Assembly: GCA_963745765.1 (NCBI GenBank)
Contig: CAVUYQ010000013.1
Coordinates: 1-64,000, forward strand
Reading direction: 5' to 3'
Source: Ww85 sp963745765
Lineage (GTDB): Bacteria; Desulfobacterota; Desulfobulbia; Desulfobulbales; Desulfocapsaceae
Length of the DNA stretch: 64,000 bases
The notes beneath the pieces are model-generated. The model saw only the letters and a list, made by a program, of their open reading frames with translations, searched no databases and had not been told where the DNA came from. The position numbers were made by a program, and so were the translations under genes. Below, piece after piece: positions 10,815 through 19,344 of the stretch (its first letter is position 1; each line of letters starts with the position of its first letter).

Positions 10815-11927
10815 ATCTGCGCGTCGTCGCCGCAAGTCTGGTTGTGAGCTTCAAGAGCTTCTACCGCGAGAAGACCACCATGTTCTTCACGGTGACCTTC
10901 CCAATCATGCTGATCCTGGTGTTCGGCACCATTTTCATGGACGATGACAAGGTTAACTACAACCTGTGCGTGCAGGACCTCGATCAAACCGAAACCTCGG
11001 CGGAGGTCTCCCAGGCCCTCGCCTACACCGGGAAGCTCAAGCTAACCATGGTTGATCCCGCCATCGACGCCACGCAGTACGCCAAGGACAACCAGGTCAA
11101 CCTTGTCCTCGTGATTCCCAGAGGCTACGAAGAAGCTTTCGGCCGATATCTGCAATCCGATAACCCCAGCGCCTTCGTTACCTTCACCTATATCTACGAC
11201 CCCAGCTCTGTCTCAGTGGTTGACAAGATGCAGATTCTGGAAATGGTATTCGCCAGGTTGAACCAGGGGCTGACCGCAATGCCATCGTTCATCAGGACGG
11301 AGACGGTGTCGATACACACCCGGAAATACCGGTTTATCGAGTTCTTCATCCCCGGCATCATCGCGATGATGGTCATGACCGAGAGCCTGTTCGGCACGGT
11401 GAATGTGAACACCGAGTTGCGGCAGAAAGGCATCATCAGGAAGCTGGCCACCACACCCATCACCCGGACCGAGTGGATCGTCTCGAATATTCTCTACCAG
11501 TTCATGCTCGCGGTCATCGCCACCACGGCCATGCTGCTGGTGGGCTATGGTGTATTTGATGTCAAATTGCAGATAAACGGTTGGCTGCCGCTGTTCATTG
11601 TGCTTGACGTATTTATGTTCGTCGGCATCGGCATGCTGCTCACCCGCGTCGTTACGGGAGGCGCAGAGCGCCGCCGCCGCCGCCAACGCCGTTGCCTTTC
11701 CGATGATGTTCCTCTCGGGGAGTTTCTTTCCTCTGGAGATGATGCCGCCCTTCCTGCAGACCTTCGCCAAAGTGCTGCCTCTGTACTATGTCAACGAGGG
11801 CCTCCGGGCCTCCATGGTATTTCACGACAACATGGCTTCCCTGCGTTACGCCGCTATCTTAGGGGCTCTCGCCACTGCAGTCTTCATTTTGGGCATAACG
11901 ACCACCCGATGGGAGGAGAGCAAGTGA
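10811..11927 (+). CDS. ABC-2 type transporter permease, frameshifted
   Basis: The protein starts MNLRVVAASLVVSFKSFYREK with one N-terminal membrane segment, then a periplasmic domain of about 150 residues, then the ABC-2 membrane core (FFIPGIIAMMVMTESLFG, then LRQKGIIRKLATTPI). At about 11655 the frame changes: a TT in CGTCGTTACGGG would be a single T in an intact gene. The rest (REAQSAAAAANAVAFPMMFLS, then MPPFLQTFAKVLPLYYVNEG) continues in the frame that stops at 11927. Total length would be about 372 residues, normal for this family. It pairs with the ATPase upstream. Confidence 0.85.
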
Positions 11928-11937
11928 TGGTGGCAGT

Positions 11938-12885
11938 TTACCGCCTGCGTACCCAATCGCAGTTTAGGCAGGTCGGAAACCCGCGATAGTCGAGCTTTCC
12001 GAAGTTCATTCTGATAGCGGACAATACCGGCCCATTCCAGATTTCCTGTATACTCTGGGAGTTCACATCTCCTACACCCTGAAGGCCATTGTAATCCACG
12101 CAACAGGTAACGGCTCTGCCGTCGCAGAGCACGGACAGGGCTGACCAGGGGTAATAACAGACCGACTCGATCTTTTTTCCCAGAACGTTGTACGACTTGC
12201 CGCCGCCAAAATTGTCCAGGGCGCTGAGATGCATGCAGTCGCCGTGATTCTTATCCGGCAGGGATCGCCACAGAGCTTGAAACTCCAGGGTTCTGGCCCC
12301 GTTGGTTTCCTGCGGCAGGTATTGCAGGATTAACTTCGGACTCTTTTTCCTCAGTTCCTTTCGTATTCGCAGAAAATCTTTGATGTTTTGCAGCGCCACC
12401 TTGAAATCCAGCTGTCGCATGGTGGCGTTATAGGATTGTTCGTCGGTGCCGTAAAAGCTGATCTTCATCCTGTCCAGTCCCGCCTCAATGATCTTTGTCG
12501 AGGTCTCGGGAGACAGTAACGAACCATTGGTGACAATATAGGTATGCTTTATGCCGCTGGCCTTGGCGAGGGCAATTTTTTCAGGCAATGCCGGGTCCAG
12601 CAGCGGTTCGCCGAACCCGTGCAGATGGACGATGGGTTTGCGGCGCGCCCCGGCGAGTTCTTTCATGATCTTTTCGAATAAGCCGAACTCCATGAAGCCG
12701 CATTTTCGGGTCAGCGTGTCGCGAGGGCACATAACACACTTCGCGTTGCAGCAATTGGTATTCTCGATCAGCAGCACCGAGGGCAAGGGGGCGTGACGTC
12801 GGTAGTAGAGATAATACAGCAGGGGGGTCCGGGCCAATGACCACAGCAGGCACCTGGTTATCTTGTCCCGGGCGTCAAGAATCAT
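11938..12885 (-). CDS. Radical SAM/SPASM-type protein
   Basis: This is a 315-residue protein with the radical SAM cluster motif CNAKCVMC (C-x3-C-x2-C) near residue 50 and the HGFGEPLLDP strand that follows in this superfamily. A C-terminal Cys-rich region (CYYPW, TCCVDYNG, then CLNCDW) fits a SPASM/twitch auxiliary cluster. A short hydrophobic N-terminus (RTPLLYYLYYRRH) may contact membrane. It is 30 bp downstream of the FAAL-ACP-oxoamine synthase gene on the same strand, so the two likely form an operon. The substrate is unknown; modification of the lipid made by that enzyme is a reasonable guess only. Confidence 0.85.
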   Translation of the reverse strand: MILDARDKITRCLLWSLARTPLLYYLYYRRHAPLPSVLLIENTNCCNAKCVMCPRDTLTRKCGFMEFGLFEKIMKELAGARRKPIVHLHGFGEPLLDPALPEKIALAKASGIKHTYIVTNGSLLSPETSTKIIEAGLDRMKISFYGTDEQSYNATMRQLDFKVALQNIKDFLRIRKELRKKSPKLILQYLPQETNGARTLEFQALWRSLPDKNHGDCMHLSALDNFGGGKSYNVLGKKIESVCYYPWSALSVLCDGRAVTCCVDYNGLQGVGDVNSQSIQEIWNGPVLSAIRMNFGKLDYRGFPTCLNCDWVRRR

Positions 12886-12915
12886 GTCGTTTTCTCGCTC
12901 AATTCGGTACTGACC

Positions 12916-15900
12916 CTAGTCATGCTGCAAGGCTTCCAGCTCCCTAGTGACGACATCCAGGGTAAAACGAATCTGCTCGAGCGTATGGGTGCAATTGACA
13001 AAAAAGCGCAGACGGGCGGCGTTGTCAGGAACTGCCGGATAGACCATGGGCAGGGCATCGATCCCTTGCCGCAGGATGGCTTGCGAGAGTCTCATCGCCT
13101 TCAGGGAATCTCCCACGATCACCGGAATGACCGCGGAATCACTACTGCCGGCGCCGGTATTGAGACCCCTTTCCCAAGCGAGAAGATGAAAAAGTCCGGA
13201 GAGTTCATGGAGACGCGTCACCCGCTGCGGTTCCTTTCGCAACAATCGAATGGCGGCCAGTGCTGATGCAACATTCGGCGGTGACATACCCACGCTGTAG
13301 ACAAAACCCGGCGCCGTATATTTCAGGTATTCGATGAGCTCACGGGAGCCGGCGATGTAGCCCCCGCAACTGGCAAATGATTTACTCAAGGTACCCATCC
13401 AAAGCTCAACATCGGCAGGATTGACGCCAAAGTGTTCGCCAATACCCCTGCCTCCTTTCCCCAATACCCCGAGGGAATGGGCCTCGTCCACCATGAGAAA
13501 GGCGCGATGGCGTTTCTTTATCTTGATGAATTCCGGAAGTTCCGGGATATCCCCATCCATACTGTAAAGGCCTTCGATAACCACGAGGGCCCGTCGGAAA
13601 CGGGGTCTAGACTCCTTGAGAATCGTGTCCAGGGCTCGCCAGTCGTTGTGCGGAAAAGGAAGAGACGTCGCCTGAGAGAGGCGGCATCCCTGGAGAACAC
13701 TGTTGTGGATCAGGGCATCATGAATGATGAGGTCGGATTTGCCGAAAAGATGGCCGATAGTGGTCACGTTGGTGGCATGGCCGCTGACAAATACCAGGCT
13801 GTCCTCGGTATCAATCAAATCGGCAATTTCCTGCTCAAGCTCTCGATGCAGGGGCCTTTCGCCTGAGACAAGACGACTTGCCGAAACCGATGTGCCGTAG
13901 CGGTCGATGGCGTCCTTGGCCGCTTGAGACACGACCGGATTCCCGGACATCCCCAGGTAATTGTACCTGGAAAATGAAATGGACTCCCGACCTGCGGCAA
14001 TGGCGTCATTGGAGTCGGCCCCTTCGTGCGTCCTGAAGTAAGGATTGTCGATACCGCGCGCTTTCATCCCCAGCATAATCCGCTGCAGATTCCGGTATTC
14101 GGGGAAATCCGCAAACGGCAGGTACTCCGGTTGTATCTCAGGGGGATTGCTATGGACACCGGTTCTTCCTGCCGGCTCTCCGGATTGACGGCCGGATGAA
14201 AGCAGCTTTCCCAAAGGTCCGTCTTTGGCTTCAAGTCCTCTTCCCGATGTCCTTTGCCAGAGAACATGCGCTGTCAGATCGGAAATACCAGCCCCCAGAA
14301 AGAGCGCCTCAAAGGGAATCTCGATTCCCATGTCTTCTTCAATGTCCGTCTTCAACTCCATTGCCATCAATGAATCGATACCCAGCATATTCAAGGGGTT
14401 GTGCACATCCACCTTGGAGAACGGGATCTTCAGGAGGTCCGCCACCTTTTTGGTGATATAGTGTTCAATGGCACGGAAGAACTCCGACTCGTCTTTTGTC
14501 TCCATGCCATCAGCTTCCAACCCGCTGACCCCCGATGCGCTGTCCTCCGGAAGGCCTGCAGCCGACGTGTCCTTTTTCTTGCGTCCCGGTCTCAATTCCG
14601 CCCATGCCTCGTCGCGAGGTATCCTCGGCTCAGCTTCCCGGGAAGGCCCCTGGCTCTTGGCAACAACCTGCAAGTTGCCCTGGATGAAATGTTCCCGGCA
14701 AAGGCGACGTTGGACCTTGCCACTGGTCGTTTTGGGAAGACTGGATGTCTTGATGAGCATCACCGTGTAAACCCCGATCCCATGTTCTCTTGATACACTT
14801 TGACGAATGGCTTTGATCACCGCCTCCGCGTCAAGTTTTCTGAGGTGTTGTCGCTCGATCTCCTGCACCACCACCAACTGTTCATCACCTCCGACTTCAA
14901 CGGCGAAGGCCACCCCGCAGCCTGACCGCAAGGCTTCATGGCTTCTCTCCACGGTCCCCTCAATGTCTTGCGGATAATAATTGAGGCCCCGGATGATAAT
15001 GAGGTCCTTCAGACGACCGGTAACAAAAAGCTGGCCGGCATGGATCAACCCAAGGTCTCCTGTACGCAGAAAGGGATCTTCGCCCCTATCGGCAAGCCGT
15101 GCCCGGAAGATCTTCTCCGAATCTTCAGGCCGATTCCAATATCCTTGTGCAACACTTGGCCCAGAGATCCATATTTCTCCGATCTCATCGCGCTCACAGA
15201 GCGTTTGCGTTTCCGGGTCGACGATCTCAATCTTATGACCCGGCGGCACTTCCCCGGTTCCAACCAGCCTGCAGTTGTGCTCCCTGTCTTCTGCCGCAAG
15301 GGCAAGGCGGCCGGCTTTCAACGCCTGCGCGTCCACCTTCAGGACTGTCGGTTCGGAGCTTTTGTCGCATCCGGCGGCGAAGAGTGTCATTTCCGAGAGA
15401 CCATAACAGGGGAGGAATGCTTTTTGCCGAAAACCGCAGGATTCGAAAGCCGCGGAAAAGCGTTGGAGCGTCTCCCACCTGACCGGCTCTGCACCATTAA
15501 AAGCGACATCCCAACTGCTCAGATCAAGTCCTGACTTCTGCTCCGGCGTGATCTTTTGCACACAAAGATCGTAGGCGAAATTCGGCCCGCCGCTGGTCGT
15601 GCCCTTATAGCGTGAGATGGCCATAAGCCAGCGGAGCGGTTTCTGGATGAAATGCACAGGCGATATCAGGATCGTATCTCCGCCTGCGTAAAGGGGCTGG
15701 AGGATCCCACCGAACAATCCCATGTCGTGGTACGGAGGCAGCCAGTTTACGCCGCGCATACTTGGTGAATGGCCAAAGACTGCGTGGATGGCGGATGAAT
15801 TATGGAGCAGGTTTCCATGGCTGACCATTATGCCCTTGGGACTTCCCGTGGAGCCGCAGGTGTATTGGAAGACAGCGGGGGAATCAACGTCCAGGGGTGG

Positions 15901-16431
15901 CTCTTGCCAGCTATCTGCCAAATCTTCGGGAATGGTGTCGGTTGCAATCCAGTTGAGACTCGCCAGTCCGGGAGTCCGATCTATTTGGCGTCCATACTCC
16001 TCCAGGGTAGAGGTCGTGGAGAGAGCCACTGTTGGTCCTGCGTCGGCTACCGTGGCGGCGAGGCTGGCCAGAAAGCGGTTGGTATAGGGGAGATTGGCCG
16101 GCACGGCGATCATGCCCGCACAAAGGCAGCCGAAGAATGCCGCGGGAAATTCGATGCCCGGAGCGCAGAGCAAAAGGATTCTTTCGGCCGGCGAGAAGCG
16201 GGATTGGAGATGCGAGGCAATGGCAAGCGCCCTCTGTTCCAGCTCATAGTATGTCAGTGAGGTTTCTTGCGATTCTCCATCATTGAGATAGGTGTAGAGG
16301 GTTTTCTCTCCATGATCTTGAGCCCTCCGGCGCAGCAGATGGATCAGGCTCGGAACTTCTGGCGTACAACTCGTTTGGTCCGAGTAGGGACGATCGGCAA
16401 TGTTCGAATCGTCGTTCAAGTTAATATTCAT
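12916..16431 (-). CDS. Trifunctional fatty acyl-AMP ligase / ACP / alpha-oxoamine synthase
   Basis: The fusion has 1171 residues. About 1-600 is a fatty acyl-AMP ligase with the adenylation motif YTCGSTGSPKGIMVSHGNL, LPPYHDMGLFGG, and the C-terminal GLNYYPQDIEGTVE and SGKVQRR motifs. About 660-735 is an ACP with MLGIDSLMAMEL. About 800-1165 is a PLP-dependent alpha-oxoamine synthase of the BioF/KBL/SPT family, with VDEAHSLGVLG and the PLP-lysine motif GTLSKSFASCGG. The expected chemistry is activation of a free fatty acid, transfer to the built-in ACP, then decarboxylative condensation with an amino acid to give a 2-amino ketone, as a sphingolipid-like first step. AAGGAAGAA lies just before the ATG. 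It is convergent with the synthase/ABC genes. Confidence 0.88.
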   Translation of the reverse strand: MNINLNDDSNIADRPYSDQTSCTPEVPSLIHLLRRRAQDHGEKTLYTYLNDGESQETSLTYYELEQRALAIASHLQSRFSPAERILLLCAPGIEFPAAFFGCLCAGMIAVPANLPYTNRFLASLAATVADAGPTVALSTTSTLEEYGRQIDRTPGLASLNWIATDTIPEDLADSWQEPPLDVDSPAVFQYTCGSTGSPKGIMVSHGNLLHNSSAIHAVFGHSPSMRGVNWLPPYHDMGLFGGILQPLYAGGDTILISPVHFIQKPLRWLMAISRYKGTTSGGPNFAYDLCVQKITPEQKSGLDLSSWDVAFNGAEPVRWETLQRFSAAFESCGFRQKAFLPCYGLSEMTLFAAGCDKSSEPTVLKVDAQALKAGRLALAAEDREHNCRLVGTGEVPPGHKIEIVDPETQTLCERDEIGEIWISGPSVAQGYWNRPEDSEKIFRARLADRGEDPFLRTGDLGLIHAGQLFVTGRLKDLIIIRGLNYYPQDIEGTVERSHEALRSGCGVAFAVEVGGDEQLVVVQEIERQHLRKLDAEAVIKAIRQSVSREHGIGVYTVMLIKTSSLPKTTSGKVQRRLCREHFIQGNLQVVAKSQGPSREAEPRIPRDEAWAELRPGRKKKDTSAAGLPEDSASGVSGLEADGMETKDESEFFRAIEHYITKKVADLLKIPFSKVDVHNPLNMLGIDSLMAMELKTDIEEDMGIEIPFEALFLGAGISDLTAHVLWQRTSGRGLEAKDGPLGKLLSSGRQSGEPAGRTGVHSNPPEIQPEYLPFADFPEYRNLQRIMLGMKARGIDNPYFRTHEGADSNDAIAAGRESISFSRYNYLGMSGNPVVSQAAKDAIDRYGTSVSASRLVSGERPLHRELEQEIADLIDTEDSLVFVSGHATNVTTIGHLFGKSDLIIHDALIHNSVLQGCRLSQATSLPFPHNDWRALDTILKESRPRFRRALVVIEGLYSMDGDIPELPEFIKIKKRHRAFLMVDEAHSLGVLGKGGRGIGEHFGVNPADVELWMGTLSKSFASCGGYIAGSRELIEYLKYTAPGFVYSVGMSPPNVASALAAIRLLRKEPQRVTRLHELSGLFHLLAWERGLNTGAGSSDSAVIPVIVGDSLKAMRLSQAILRQGIDALPMVYPAVPDNAARLRFFVNCTHTLEQIRFTLDVVTRELEALQHD

Positions 16432-16588
16432 TTCTTCCTTTTAGGTTAAAGAAGCTTATGTTCCGAGCTCCTAAACTCTTTGTCACCCTGATTGTTCAGA
16501 AGAACATATAATATATCCTATAATAGAAGGGTAACTAAAAGAATGCGGAATGCAAGGCGAATGGGTAAGGGGGATAAGAAATCGGCTT

Positions 16589-16849
16589 TTAAGACACAAG
16601 TCTGGTATCTCCAATCTTCACGATATTACACACCGATAATTTGCTTGGCATAGTTTTCAAGCACAGAACATAAATCGAGTTTTTTTCTGGTTTCCCCGGA
16701 TTTCGACCTGCCTCTGAGAATGAATACCCTTGGTCTGTAATGAGCGTTACGGCTTCTTCCTTGAACTCTTTTGTATACTGCGTCGCTTTTTCTTTGTAAT
16801 TGGACACCTCCAGAATGATGTGTAATTCACTCTTAAAAAAAGTGCCCAT
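16589..16849 (-). mobile_element. IS3-family OrfA transposase remnant
   Basis: An 86-codon frame contains KATQYTKEFKEEAVTLITDQ followed by GYSFSEAGRNPG, the N-terminal helix-turn-helix of IS3/IS911-type OrfA. After about 40 matching residues the similarity stops. No OrfB (DDE) part is seen, so this is a dead fragment. The remaining 16432-17270 gap shows no other supportable gene. It sits at the transition from GC-rich to AT-rich DNA, consistent with a past insertion at the cluster edge. Confidence 0.65.
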
Positions 16850-17270
16850 TGAAACCCAACCACTTCAAGTACTGCGTAAAAAAAAACGATACGTTTCCGG
16901 TTTAATCTCAAGGGCCTCTGGAAAAGCCAGGGCTTTACTAGAATGAGTTTATAGAGTATGCATTCTTGCGGGAAATAGTATCATCTGATAAGGTACTGTG
17001 GCTGGCAACCGTGCAGCATCAAATCTGCAGAAATGCGGGCCTCCGACCTATTCAGTTTTGCTCTAGAAAGGGTATACAGAAGACAGCCCACGCATGAATG
17101 GGAAGTCTGGCGATAGGTAATGCATTCAGCACGAGCAACAAGCCAAGAGACATCGTTATCTGAGACATTAAGGCGAATAGTCTACATCCCGACTCCACCG
17201 TCCCGATTTGAACTCGCAGACGGTTCATCACTGTTGTTTGTGATGGGTTAAGACAGTTGGCCTGCCATGC

Positions 17271-19298
17271 ATGTTTCATAATAGTAATCCTACAGAAATG
17301 ATTCACCCACAATATCGCCTGGGAATAGATGGACTGAGGGCTATTGCTGTAATTGGCGTACTTCTCTTTCACTTTGATCTGCTTAACATTACAGGAGGTT
17401 TCACCGGTGTAGATGTTTTTTTTGTTATTTCAGGCTTTTTGATAACAAAAAATATTACTATCGATATCCAGCGGGGCTCATTCTCTTTCATTAATTTTTA
17501 TATACGGCGATTACGGCGTTTATTCCCTGCCCTGTTTTTCATCTGGCTTATTACCATCGTTTTTGGTTTTCTCCTGTTCACGCCAGAGCATTATTTACGA
17601 CTGTCTAAGTCATTGATTTCCAGTGTATTGTCTGTGTCGAACATTTTTTTCTGGCAGGAAGCCGGGTATTTCGATACTTCATCCAGTTTTAAGCCGTTGC
17701 TGCATACCTGGTCGTTATCGGTAGAAGAGCAGTTTTACCTCGTCTGGCCGATATCATTATTGTACTTAAGCCGGTTAAAAAACAGCAAGGGTACCATCAT
17801 TTTTCTGATTATAAGCGGTGTCGTCTCCCTTGTTTTCAGTCAAAGATGGCTTGCTGTCAATCCTGCAGCGTCATTCTTTCTTACGCCATTTCGTATTTTT
17901 GAATTTTCCATAGGCGCGCTGCTTGTATGGATGGTCGAGTCCAAGCCTAAAAACAAGATTCTGCTTGAGTCCTTCCTTGTTGTCGGCCTTTCTCTTATTG
18001 TTTACTCCTTTGTCAATTTCTCTCAGCAGACCGCTTTTCCCGGTATTCACGCTCTCGTACCGTGTCTGGGCGCAGCTCTTGTCATCTACAGTGGAGAAAA
18101 TACCTACAGTGGGTGGGTGCTCCGCAACCCCTTGTCAGTATGGATCGGATTGATTTCCTATTCTCTATACCTGATCCACTGGCCCCTCCTGATATTCTAT
18201 AAGTATTGGAAATACAAAGAAGTTGTCTTGTCTGAAAAACTTACGCTCTTCGTCTTGAGCTTTATGCTCGCCTATCTCTCTTACCGGTATATAGAACAAC
18301 CGTTTCGAAAAAAGGGATTTCTGAAGACCTATTCATACCAGAAGATTTTTGCAGCGGTATGCGTGTCCTGCTCCCTTGCACTCATCATCTCGGCATCTCT
18401 GATCATAAAAGAGCAGGGAATACCCCAGAGGATCAATGAAAAATTCACAGACATTAACAACACTGAACTATTTCATAAGGAGCAATATGGAGGTAATGGT
18501 TTTGAATACTTAGGCACAATAGGAGAAGAGAGACAGAATAAGTTGGATTTTGATGTGCTGTTGATAGGGGACAGCTTTGCCCGGCACTATGCGGCAGGAT
18601 TGGATTTCCTGTTTAAGAATAGTGGGATTATGGCTTTGAATGTAACGGATTATGCCTGCATCATCGGACCTGATATAACCACTTATGTCAAAGGGAAAGC
18701 AGATGAGTTTTGTATTGAAGTAAACCAGAAAGTCCGTGAGCTGTTAAAGGACAATGACAAGCCAGTGATCCTTTCACTGGCCTGGATGTGGTATGATATC
18801 GGAATTTGTGATCTGGAAGGTAATCAGAAGAAATTTAAAAACATGAATGAGTATTATGTTTTTATGGTGGAAAACATAAACAAAATAAGATCAATGATAG
18901 GAGACAAACGAAAATTGATTATCATAGGCAATCCTCCGGGAAGCGGCAATCAAAATGGCGTTATCACCTGTCTGGAGCGTCCCAATTTCCTGCCGAATAA
19001 TTGCCTGGAATCGATGACCTATAAAAGAGAGAAGGGCGTAGGGTTCGAGATCAATTTAAGGTTGCGGGCTCTTGCCGACAAACAGGAAAACACTTTCTTC
19101 CTTGACCCCTTTGATGCCTTTTGCGACCAAAGCGGGTGCCATGCCATAAATGCCAATGGAAAAAAAATATGGTATTCAGACGGTGGTCATCTTTCAGTTG
19201 ATGGCTCAGTTCAAGCTATTGAATACTTTTCTGACGACATTATTCGCATTATTAAGGGTACCTTGCAAAATGAATTGAATAACGAGCCTGCTCGTTAA
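17271..19298 (+). CDS. OafA/YrhL-type membrane acyltransferase with C-terminal SGNH domain
   Basis: The protein has 675 residues. The first ~370 are an acyltransferase-3 domain with the signature YRLGIDGLRAIAVIGVLLFH, FFVISGFLIT, RRLRRLFPAL, and about ten membrane segments. The C-terminal ~280 residues form a periplasmic SGNH-like domain with VLLIGDSFARHYAAG as block I and SDGGHLSVDG near the end. Such proteins O-acetylate surface polysaccharide. The first ATG (17271) and one nine codons in (17298) are both possible; neither has a good ribosome-binding site. It opens an AT-rich polysaccharide locus whose other genes run on the opposite strand. Confidence 0.9.
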   Translation: MFHNSNPTEMIHPQYRLGIDGLRAIAVIGVLLFHFDLLNITGGFTGVDVFFVISGFLITKNITIDIQRGSFSFINFYIRRLRRLFPALFFIWLITIVFGFLLFTPEHYLRLSKSLISSVLSVSNIFFWQEAGYFDTSSSFKPLLHTWSLSVEEQFYLVWPISLLYLSRLKNSKGTIIFLIISGVVSLVFSQRWLAVNPAASFFLTPFRIFEFSIGALLVWMVESKPKNKILLESFLVVGLSLIVYSFVNFSQQTAFPGIHALVPCLGAALVIYSGENTYSGWVLRNPLSVWIGLISYSLYLIHWPLLIFYKYWKYKEVVLSEKLTLFVLSFMLAYLSYRYIEQPFRKKGFLKTYSYQKIFAAVCVSCSLALIISASLIIKEQGIPQRINEKFTDINNTELFHKEQYGGNGFEYLGTIGEERQNKLDFDVLLIGDSFARHYAAGLDFLFKNSGIMALNVTDYACIIGPDITTYVKGKADEFCIEVNQKVRELLKDNDKPVILSLAWMWYDIGICDLEGNQKKFKNMNEYYVFMVENINKIRSMIGDKRKLIIIGNPPGSGNQNGVITCLERPNFLPNNCLESMTYKREKGVGFEINLRLRALADKQENTFFLDPFDAFCDQSGCHAINANGKKIWYSDGGHLSVDGSVQAIEYFSDDIIRIIKGTLQNELNNEPAR

Positions 19299-19306
19299 AT
19301 TTTTTC
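19281..19306 (+). terminator. Rho-independent terminator overlapping the acyltransferase stop
   Basis: The hairpin AACGAG-cctg-CTCGTT is followed by AAATTTTTT. The right arm contains the stop codon of the acyltransferase gene. It also separates this gene from the convergent glycosyltransferase. Confidence 0.6.
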
Positions 19307-19344
19307 ATGGTGAAATTATTAAAAGAACTTGTGACAAACAGGCT

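Noticed and set aside
17052..17372. 106-codon - strand frame before the acyltransferase
   Set aside because: It overlaps the 5' end of the acyltransferase gene, has no ribosome-binding site and resembles no family.
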